Source: Pinguiococcus pyrenoidosus (lineage: Eukaryota > Sar > Pinguiophyceae > Pinguiochrysidales > Pinguiochrysidaceae). From it: a DNA stretch of 20,241 nucleotides. The notes under the pieces were generated by a model that searched no databases, was not told where the DNA came from, and saw only the letters and a program-made list of their open reading frames with translations. The number at the start of each line of letters is the position of its first letter. The stretch's first letter is position 1. The stretch lies in assembly GCA_019677205.1 (NCBI GenBank), contig JAAMXY010004844.1, positions 1 through 20,241 on the forward strand, given 5' to 3'. The position numbers were made by a program, and so were the translations under genes. Below are positions 9,301-17,397 of the stretch, piece by piece.

Positions 9301-12300
9301 GCAGCTTCAGCGATGCATTCGAGGTTTCCTTGCCCGCCATCGAGTTGCTTCTCTAAAACAGCGCCGCTTTGAAGAACTTCTGCGAGCGCGACAGCGTCAG
9401 GAGGCATGCGAAGTGTTAGCCCGAACAAGCGCCAGAGACTGGATACGTGGAGGAACGCACCGGGCCGTCCGACGCCGCATCTCACGGTATCGCGACTTTG
9501 GATATGCCCTCGCTCGGCGCCTGCGAGATGGGCGCTTACACCTTCTCAGCGTGCGCAGCTCGGAGCGCCACGTTCCCGAGAACTTGCTGATACCGCGCCG
9601 AGCAGAGGCGGACGCAGGACACAAGAAACCTGAGAACTACGTGATCGAGACGTACGATCCTCTCTCTGGCGATCGAGTCCTGCGGCATTTCCCGAACGCC
9701 ATCGCCGCTCACTTCCGCTCGCGGTCGTCTCTGGGAGGCGCTTTCCGCACTATCCAGCCGCTTCGTCGAGCTCGTCTTCTAGATGATGCTGCTGGCAGCA
9801 AAATGCGTCTCCGCGACTGCCTTCGTGACGATCTGGCTGCGTGGCGTACGAAGCTTTCCAAGGCGACGACCGCAGCTGAGGTTCTGCGACGGCGTGCCGA
9901 GGTCGCCGCCATGGCGCACCAGGACGCGGAGTCCGCGTGCCATGAAGCGACCATAGCATGGCGGTGGGCGACGGATGCGTCCGCAAGTGCCTTGGCATTC
10001 TCAAAAAGGGCGGTGCAACTGTTCGAGAACCTTGACGAGGAAGACTGGCGCCAGTCTTACGACGCCTTTGAGAATGCATCGGCCTGGAGACTGCTTCGAG
10101 AACGCCGCCGGCAGGAGAAGCTGTCGCAGCGCTGGCGCGGAGAGAGCAGCCTTCGTCGCGACGTCGCCCTTGCCGCGGCGCAGGACTTCGCCGAGGAGCT
10201 AACGCAGCTGCAGCACATACAGCAGAGGGTCGCGACGGGACAACTTCTGGTCGCGAACGAGACAGCACTGGCGACACAGCTCTCCCACGTGGCAAGGCAC
10301 GCCCGACACAGAAGCCACGACTTTGGACGTCGACTGCTCAAGGCCGTCGAGCTCCGGAGAGACCCTGGCGGCGCCAACACGCAGCTCTCATGTTGCTTCA
10401 CGGACGACCATCGCTCGTTTTGGCGCCTGGAGAAGCGTACAATGCTCCGTCTTCCGATGGATAGGGACCGTCGCCTTATCATCGTCGCCAACTTCCTGTG
10501 GAACCACGAGAGACAAACGTTTCTCATCCGCATTTTCGTGCCGGGCAACGTCAAGTACTGCGTCGACTTCCAGCTGCCGCCGAAGCATGTCGAATGGCTT
10601 CTCACCGATCGCAAGCGTCTCGACTTGATGGAGCCACTGCCCCAACAAAAGAGCTACGCCCTCGATGCGAACGTCCGCCGCGAGCAACGGAGAGGCATCT
10701 CCGCCGAGCTTGCGCAGCTCCTGCACTACAGTCCGCACTCGGACGCGGTCGAGCTTCGGCGCTACAATTTCTGGCTCCATCGCGACAGCCTAGAGCGACG
10801 CTTGCGATTCCGAGGAGAGGCCGCCACATCCATCCTGAGGACGGTGTGGAATCTCAGGATCACCGACGTGGTGGAGAAAGGCTGTGGGAGCCTGGTCTTC
10901 CACGGATTCGACACTTTCGCAAGCAAGGCCGTCACGTTCGAGGCGGACGTCGAGCGGCTCAGCGGCAACGACCAACTCCTTCGGCAGCTCAGCCGGCTAA
11001 GTGCGCAAGCGTGCAAGTACCCTCAGCGTCTGCTCAACGAGTTCCTCGCCAAGCTTCCCGCCAAGACGGTCCCTCTGCTGCGGCTTCATCGGCGCATCTC
11101 GGGACAGCGGCTGTCGGTGGCGCTTCGCAGATCGCTAGGCGGAGGCGTGCTCATCGCAGCGCGGGCGGAATCTGGAGAGCGCTTTGAGCTGCACATGTCA
11201 TGGGCACATCTTCGCGCAGCTTTGGTCTCCGCCGGCAAAATGAGCTTGATGGCGTCCGGGCGGCAGAAGGAGATGTGCGAGTTCCTCGTGGAGCATCTGC
11301 AGCTGCGGACTGAGAAAGGCAGCGAAGGACGGCGCCACCTGTGCTATCGAGAGCAAGTCGATCCCGAAGATCGCTGCGTCGTGCTGGCAACGGGATTGCT
11401 TGAGCATCGCCTGGGAAACTTCGCTTTGTCTATCGGACGCCTTGATGACGGCGACCTGCTTGCCATCCTACGGCAGGAAACGCCTTTCCTGCGACATCGC
11501 CGCATGCAACAAAACGAAGCGTCCAGCATGCAGAAAGAGGCTACCCTGTCGCAGCATCTACGGGCTCGGCGGCGTTCCTCTGAACTTCTTGCTAAGGAAA
11601 CTCGCGCGAAAGCGAAGCGCTCGAATCTCAGGACCTTACTTGCTACGGTCGAGACCCAGCGGCTTAATGCCGCGACGCAGCAAGCCCAGAGGAGACAACG
11701 ACAAGAAATGCGCTGGCTTGCAGACGACATCGACAAGGCGATGCGAATGTCTCTCGAAATCGCGGCATCAGATGCTTTGGCATCCTCAGCAGGCATGGGG
11801 AGCCGCCGACCTTTCTTGCTCCTCAAGACGTCGCCAAGTTTCTACAAAGCCGATTGCCGCAATGCCAAGTCAAGCAAGAGACTGCAGAGGTGTCGAGCAC
11901 CTCCAAAGAAGCTGCCGTCCTGGTATGTGAGCTTCTGGGGCAGTGGACGGATGGAAAAAACGCCGCTTGCTACCGAGGACAGTATGCCTTTGCGTGCAAA
12001 CGGGGGTCCAAACGAAAGTCCACCGCTGAGAGTCTTCCTTTGGCGTCGTGCCCTCGGGCGTCCACCTATGGTCGTCGCGGCGACATATGTTGCCCACGAT
12101 CTCGTCGTTGAGTTTGCGAGTTACGATCCAAGGACGTGTCAAGTATCTTGTCGTCGAATGCCGCTCTTGTCCTTCCAGGAGCTTACGTCCCGTGTCGCGA
12201 GCGATGCAGTGGACGCAGCAGCACTGTGTGTATTGGAGGCCAGAAAATGCAAGGCCATTGTCGACGCCACCGATCGCGCCGGAGCCCCGAAGGGAGGCGC

Positions 12301-14398
12301 CACAGCTGCGCCAAAGGGTCGTCGACGCGACCCGAGCGCTCCATTCACGTTCTTGCGCATCTCCGAGCAGCTGGCGCAGCGCATCAGCAAGTCCCCCTCC
12401 TTGAGCATGGCAAGCGTCCGCGAGTTCCTCGGCGTCGGTCCAGATGCGGCGCTGCGTCGCACGTTCTTAGGCGGCGCCATCATCTTTTCTCGCGACTTTG
12501 GTGCTCGCAACGCACGCGCTTCCGACTGGTTCGCGCCGCGGCACTCTGACTTTCGCGGGCCGGTGGTATGGATGAAGAATGGCGGCGGCGCCGCCGCAGA
12601 CGCTCTCTTGATGACAGATGAGCGTCTCAACGAGAGGTTTGGCGACAGAGTGGCGCAGCGCCGTAGACAGCGGAGAGAGCGGCGACGCAACATTGACGTC
12701 GCCAGGACCGCCCTCGTGGCACATCTGGAACAGCAAGCCGCTCTCTTGCTTCCGGCGCTATTGCGGGCTTGCTGCGGGCTGAGTGACGTGTCGCGACAAG
12801 ACGCCGCGGCGCACTTCTTGCGACACGTGCGCAGCCTGGCGGCCTCAGATGGCGTCAGAAGCGTCCAGGATGCATATCCAGACGACGCCGGGGACGACAC
12901 AGAGGATAACGAGTTCTTCGAGGAGGACCATCAGTTTGGGGAGCTTGCGGAGGTCACGAAGCTGCGGCCGTACCTTCTGTGGCGTGGGATTCTCCTAAAG
13001 CACTACGGCGTCTGTGGCATCGCTCCCGCCGCGTGCCCGGTGCCGTTCTGCGCACACATGCGGGAGCTCTCCGCTTCAGAGCGCGAGAGCGCCGTCGACG
13101 CCTCGATTCCTCTGCGATGCACTTCGCGGTGCACCAACTTGAGATCCGAAGAGCCGCCAAAGACCACTTCGCTTCCCGCGTCCAAGGCGCGCAACTTCAG
13201 GAAGCGACGGAAGGAAAAGATGCAGCTACTATCCAAGCTGCGGCTGGCGCAGCAGCTGAACGTGGCCAGGAGCTTCAACTTCTGCGAGAAGCGGGAAAGC
13301 GTCGCTGTGGCGCCAGATGGCAAGGCGGCTTCGGCGGCGCCGCCGCCGCCGCCGCCGATCTCGAAGCTGCAAGTCGCGAAGGACGACACCGAAGTTTCGG
13401 CGTCGCCAGCAATTCCTAGGGAGCCGGAACCGGCATGCGAGGACGGCGAGGGCAGGTCCGCCGCGGTGGTGGCTCAACTACGGATCGATGCCGCCTCTTT
13501 GATGAATCTCGTCGGCGACGAGGAGAAAGACGCGGAAGGTACGAAGACCGTTGGTGCGATGCGATCATGAAGTTGCGAATAAGACAAACCTGTGATTGTC
13601 AAAGGTGCCGAGGCCGGCGTGATTCCCGAACACCTGATGACGAATGGCGCTGTCGAAGACGGAAGAGTTTTCTTCGAGTGGATGAAACGTCGCTGTCGCT
13701 TGCAGTCCGCCGCGGACGCCGGATCGTCGGCAAAGCTTGATATGCACTTGGATATGCAACACCTGACACGAGCCGTTCGCATCGGAGCTCATCGCGTCGT
13801 GATCAGTGTGCGGGAGGTGGCGAAGGAAGCAACGATTCGCGGTACTCGGACTGGGCAAACGAAGCCCACGTTGAAGGCGACGCCTCGGCAGCCAGTCAAG
13901 GCTGGACTCACATACATCCCCAACGCTGGACACGCACCGGACAAGTTTTGGAAGCACCTCGCTGGACTTGACAAGGCGCAAATGGTGCAAATACCGCGGC
14001 CGGTTGGGCGCGCTCTTCGCCGCGTATCCGCTGGATGCGTTGATCAGATTTCACGTCCACAAGCGATGCGCTTCGGCGAGCGCCTTGGCGAGCGCCTTCC
14101 GCGTTGCCAAGCATGGGAAGCTGGCCAGGCGGGCTTGGCGAATGCTGCCGACAGCCTCCCCTTCTGCGTCAGGCTCTATGATCCCGAGCAGGGTGCCACG
14201 CACGAGCTGCAAGTGGCAATCCAGGACCTTCAGGAAGTTGGCCTCATCCAAAATGTCAACGATCTCCGACGTGCTGAGCTGGCCCGCTTCATCGTTCGGA
14301 ACGCCAACAGCATCTTTGAGGTCGCGCTCAGTGACACGAGAGGCGGGAAAAGCTTTGCAGTAAGGGGTGCGGGTCCGGCGGAGTCGTCTGAGATATAA
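6353..14398 (+). CDS. Giant multidomain protein: CCCH zinc finger, IQ motif, UIM-like helix (two exons)
   Basis: Model: join(6353..13538,13605..14398), 2,659 residues. The start is the first in-frame ATG. The N-terminus is Ala-rich and helical (about 80-240). A CCCH finger, C-x7-C-x6-C-x3-H, spans residues 473-492 (7769-7828). A second Cys cluster, C-x6-C-x8-C-x2-C with an interposed His, is at 8435-8494. A perfect IQ motif, LQRCIRGFLAR, at about 985-995 predicts binding to calmodulin or an EF-hand light chain. DDIDKAMRMSLE near 1791 resembles a ubiquitin-interacting motif. Hydrophobic strand motifs with YDP occur near residues 1101, 1924 and 2587, the last in exon 2. Near the C-terminus are another Cys group (13013-13132) and six consecutive prolines (about 13340). 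The protein family is not recognised. Roles in RNA binding, calcium signalling or ubiquitin recognition are only suggested by motifs. Additional in-frame introns may be hidden in this long frame. Confidence 0.65.
13539..13604 (+). other. 66-nt intron joining two reading frames of gene 3 (phase 1)
   Basis: The donor is GAAG|GTACGA and the acceptor is GTCAAAG|GTG. The main frame would stop at 13570 inside this segment. The downstream frame (open to 14398) begins only with a GTG at 13592 or an internal ATG at 13637. Removing 13539-13604 joins them in frame (EKDAE-G-AEAGVIPEHL), and the downstream part then contributes another YDP strand motif of the kind seen upstream. Other AG dinucleotides tested nearby do not keep frame. 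Confidence 0.6.
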
Positions 14399-14624
14399 AA
14401 ACTATTTACACGATTCAAGGCTCTGCATCTAGAACGACAGGGAGAGGCACTGAAAGAAGGTAAGAACGCTTGCAATAGATGCCTCCGACACCGAACAGCA
14501 CATGCGAATTGGTGCATTCCGCGGCCTGCGGAGAGGAGAGGATCCTGTCCGCAGGGACCGAGTACTACCCGTGTACGCCATTTCAAATCGTGATTCGCTT
14601 CGCGGTTTCTGCGCCTCGGCGGAA
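14399..14624. other. Convergent spacer between genes 3 and 4
   Basis: This 226-bp segment lies between the stop of gene 3 and the stop of gene 4 on the other strand. It has no recognisable gene, hairpin or repeat and is presumably the overlapping 3' UTRs. Confidence 0.5.
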
Positions 14625-16789
14625 TCAAAGGGCGTTCTGCCACAGCCCCCCGCAGCTGCGTTGATAGCTCAGGGCCCGCTCAATGAGATCGGGGCTCTGC
14701 CCCGTTGGCGGCGGATCTAAGAGCTTGGCGGGCGCCTTCCCTTTCCCTTTCAGCGCCGGCTTCAGCATCATGGTACCCACGACCGCTGATTGAGCATCCA
14801 GCAGGAGCTGATCGCTGGGATTCGGCCCGAAATCCATGCTGAGGAAGCCGCCAGCAATACCTCCCTTCTTGTTCGGCTCCAAGCTGTTGGACACCTTGTT
14901 CATCTCATTCAGCGGAGACGCCTTCAGCTCCTGCGATGCGGCCTTGTGCAATAGACTCGGTCCGGTGCCTGACCCGCCGAGACCGTCGTCCTGAATTGCC
15001 GCCTGCGCCCATGGGCCGCGTTTTTTCTGGTCAGCAAAGGCAGGCCGTGGGACGCGATGCCTGACGAGGAGCTTACCGATACCGCGGCATCCCAGGACCG
15101 GGCGCCCGTGAGCCGCTGCCCGCCGCTCGCCGGAGGGCTCCCGCAGTCGCGCGTCTCCTCCTTCGTGGCAGAGGTAGCACTGCTGCATGACCGCTCCGTG
15201 TCAGCAGTTGACGCCGCTCCGCTATCCTCCGTGGTCTCCTCAGCTTTGGAATCGAGCCGCTGGAGCAGGCTGAGCCGCGAGTCCGCCGAGCCCGAGTTGG
15301 AGTCGTCTTGCTGGGAGTTCAGCTGCTTCGCACACCATTCGTTCATCGGCGTCAGGAGCTTTCCCGGCTGCAGTTTCGCCTAGGACAGGACGCGCTCAGC
15401 TTCCGCCGTGCATTCGCGGCGGCGGCGACGTTGCCGCAGCTTCCCGCCTACCTTGGTCTGCGTCTGTGTGATGGCGCGCTCCAGCGCATCGCGCGGATTC
15501 TCGTCTTCCCGCGCCACGCTGTACGTCTGCTGGAACCTCTGCATGTACTCGCGGAGTTTGCTGACCTGAGGTTTCGTTGGCGTTTGCTTGTTGAGAGAAT
15601 GCAAATGGTGGGCGTGCCTGCGGTCGAGGGGGCGACGAAGGTCGGTCAGGCTTACCTGGTCGCACAGCAGAAGCTCTGGCGACGGGGGAACGTCCGCCTT
15701 TCCCGACTGCGCCAGATCCCGCAGCTTGTCCGACCCGACGACTTCCACGAGCGGGCGGTCGTTGCTGCGGCTCTCGTGGCGGACGACGGTGCATCCCTGC
15801 CCCACCAGGTTGATGGTCAGCGGTTGCCACGACACGACGTCGGACGGGCGAAGGGCGCACGTCCAGCGAAACGTGGGCTCCTTGCGAGCCCGGCGACGGC
15901 CGCCGGGGTGGACCGGCGCATGCGCCGCTGCGCTGGAGCCATCCGCACTTCTGTTGGGCGAGCCGCCCTGTCCGTTGTCGTGCACCCAGGAATGCTTCTC
16001 CACCAGGCCGACCGCGCTGAAGACGTTGGCGATGTCGTACAGCCGACGGGCGCGGGTCTTGAGGGCCTTGTCCGTCTGCGGGCATCCATTGCGCAGGGCG
16101 ATCTGCTCCTTCTCGTGGAGCAGCGTCGTCGCCATGTCCGCCATCGACACGGTGGGCAGGCCGACGAGGAACAGCTGGATGAAGCGGCGGGAAAGGCGGC
16201 CGAGCGACTTGTCCCGGCCACCGATGGGCGCGTCCTCGGACGACGCAGCCTTGTTCTTCAGCTCGTGCACTTCCAGGTAGTGCGTAAGACGCGTGGCGTC
16301 CGTGAGGCGGTTCTGCGTGGCGAGCTCCGGCCACAGTTCGCAGGCTTCCTGCTGCAGCGTGCCGAGCACGCTGGGGAGGTGCTCGAGGCCGTGCCATGCG
16401 TAGGTGTTCTTGCGCTCCCGGGTGACCATCTGCAGCGCCTCCAGGATGTTAACAATGTCGTAGATGCGGCGGCGCTCCACGCTGAGCTCTCGTGCCGCTT
16501 CGTCCAGGGAGATTCGTCTCCCAGCGCCCAGGATGGCCTGGCAAGGCGTCTTGCTGTGCACGTCTCCCAAGTCGCGCGCACTAGCATCTCCCCCGAAGAG
16601 ACGCATAAAGTTGGAGCAGAGAAGCCCCAGACTCTTATCCTTGCGCGTCTTGCCCTTGTCCTCCTCTTCGTCTTTGGCGCCGTCTCCCAAGCGGCGCTTC
16701 TTGCGCGCGCCCTCCTCCGACGAGGACGACACGTCTGCGAGAGCCAGGAGCGACGCGGCCATCGCGGTTTCCGATCGTTTCCCTTGCAT
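14625..16789 (-). CDS. Atypical E2F transcription factor with two DNA-binding domains (DEL/E2F7-8 type), three exons
   Basis: Model: complement(join(14625..15026,15077..15367,15452..16789)), 676 residues. The first E2F winged helix (residues 50-133) contains [27 protein letters not shown] and KNTYAWHG. The second (192-311) contains [35 protein letters not shown] and the terminal FRW. RRxYDI is the DNA-contact signature. Two such domains in one chain, with no visible DP dimerisation or Rb-binding region, define atypical E2Fs, which bind TTTSSCGC alone and usually repress cell-cycle genes. Domain 1 has a longer loop than usual (64-92) and domain 2 has a basic, Ser/Gly-rich insertion before FRW. 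The C-terminus is Ser-rich and otherwise featureless. A basic cluster (RKKRR) near residue 30 is a likely nuclear signal. The start is the outermost ATG; MAASLL ten codons in is an alternative. Identity is sure; the C-terminal splicing is inferred. Confidence 0.88.
15027..15076 (-). other. 50-nt intron near the 3' end of the E2F gene (phase 0)
   Basis: The minus-strand donor is GTATCG|GTAAGC, and the acceptor is preceded by a pyrimidine tract, TTTGCTGACCAG|AAA. Splicing joins SWDAAVS to [10 protein letters not shown] and moves translation into the frame that stays open to the TGA at 14625. At 50 nt it is the shortest intron inferred in this window. Confidence 0.65.
15368..15451 (-). other. 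84-nt stop-containing intron of the E2F gene (phase 0)
   Basis: The minus-strand donor is ACCAAG|GTAGGC and the acceptor is AAACTGCAG|CCG. The segment contains the TAG that would end the unspliced frame (15380-15382). Both boundaries fall between codons, and the frame after the acceptor continues open into [11 protein letters not shown]. If retained, the protein would instead end in a basic tail ([20 protein letters not shown]). Confidence 0.6.
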
Positions 16790-16975
16790 CCTACGCGCTC
16801 ATGCGCTTTTTAACCCCCTCAAGATAACGATCGGCGCATCGCCCGGTTCCAAACTGGAGGCCGCGCCACAAGCACGTCGGCGGGCTCCGCGCAGCGCACG
16901 CCCAGAGCCTCTCTGAACAATGCGTGGAGTCCGTGAGACTCGGGCGGCGCAAGCTCCGCGGAAATCGCCGCAGAG

Positions 16976-17049
16976 TTTCGCGCGCAAAGCGGGTTCAAAG
17001 ACGAAGGGCGAAAGCGCGGGAAATCTGGAAAGGGCTGGAGGCGGGAAAA
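16976..17049 (-). promoter_or_regulatory. Three consensus E2F sites upstream of the E2F gene
   Basis: Exact TTTSSCGC matches: TTTCGCGC at 16976-16983 on the plus strand, and GCGGGAAA (complement TTTCCCGC) at 17016-17023 and 17041-17048. The last extends to GGCGGGAAAA. A near match, GGGCGAAA, lies at 17006-17013. They sit about 190-260 bp upstream of the E2F ATG, in the spacer shared with the divergent sulfotransferase gene. Autoregulation by the E2F encoded next door is a natural inference. Confidence 0.65.
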
Positions 17050-17149
17050 CAAAACAAATCCCCAAGCTGGTCCCCCACCCATCAGTCCCAACTGGTTTCA
17101 CTTCTGTGCAGATTGCATCGACATTTCCGATCCGAGACTGCCGGGGAAG

Positions 17150-17285
17150 TTTCTTTCAATATTTTATCTACTCATCAGTAGCAAGTAAATTTTATGTATT
17201 TGTGGAATATTTTTAATACTATTTACCATGATATGTATATCAGAAAAATGGATAAAAAGATAAAGATGAACTGTTTGTGAGGATT
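17150..17285. other. AT-rich island upstream of gene 5
   Basis: An abrupt run of mostly A/T sequence lies within the 589-bp spacer between the E2F and sulfotransferase starts. It resembles the island at 747-870. No strict TATA box was found, though several A/T hexamers come close. It is likely promoter DNA of the sulfotransferase gene. Confidence 0.5.
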
Positions 17286-17364
17286 CAAAACCCTTCTGCT
17301 TTTCGATGTCCACGCCGAGTTCCGCTCAAGCCGCAGCCTCTCATCGGCGTGCCTAGGCCGCACG

Positions 17365-17397
17365 ATGCTGCTGGGCCAATGCCGAAGCCCGAGGTAG
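17365..17397 (+). promoter_or_regulatory. Possible upstream open reading frame overlapping the gene 5 start
   Basis: An out-of-frame ATG at 17365 opens a ten-codon frame (MLLGQCRSPR) that ends at TAG 17395-17397 and overlaps the presumed sulfotransferase ATG at 17379. If it is in the mRNA, it would favour initiation at the later in-frame ATG (17442), directly before the membrane anchor. The transcription start is unknown. Confidence 0.3.

Noticed and set aside
11923-11982. Possible 60-nt in-frame intron in gene 3 (donor CTG|GTATGT, acceptor GGACAG)
   Set aside because: Donor and acceptor are plausible and frame is kept, but no domain is restored by removal and the acceptor lacks a pyrimidine tract. 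Left as coding.
15308-16813. 501-codon plus-strand frame opposite the E2F gene
   Set aside because: Antisense shadow of an unambiguous E2F coding sequence, with no recognisable domain of its own.
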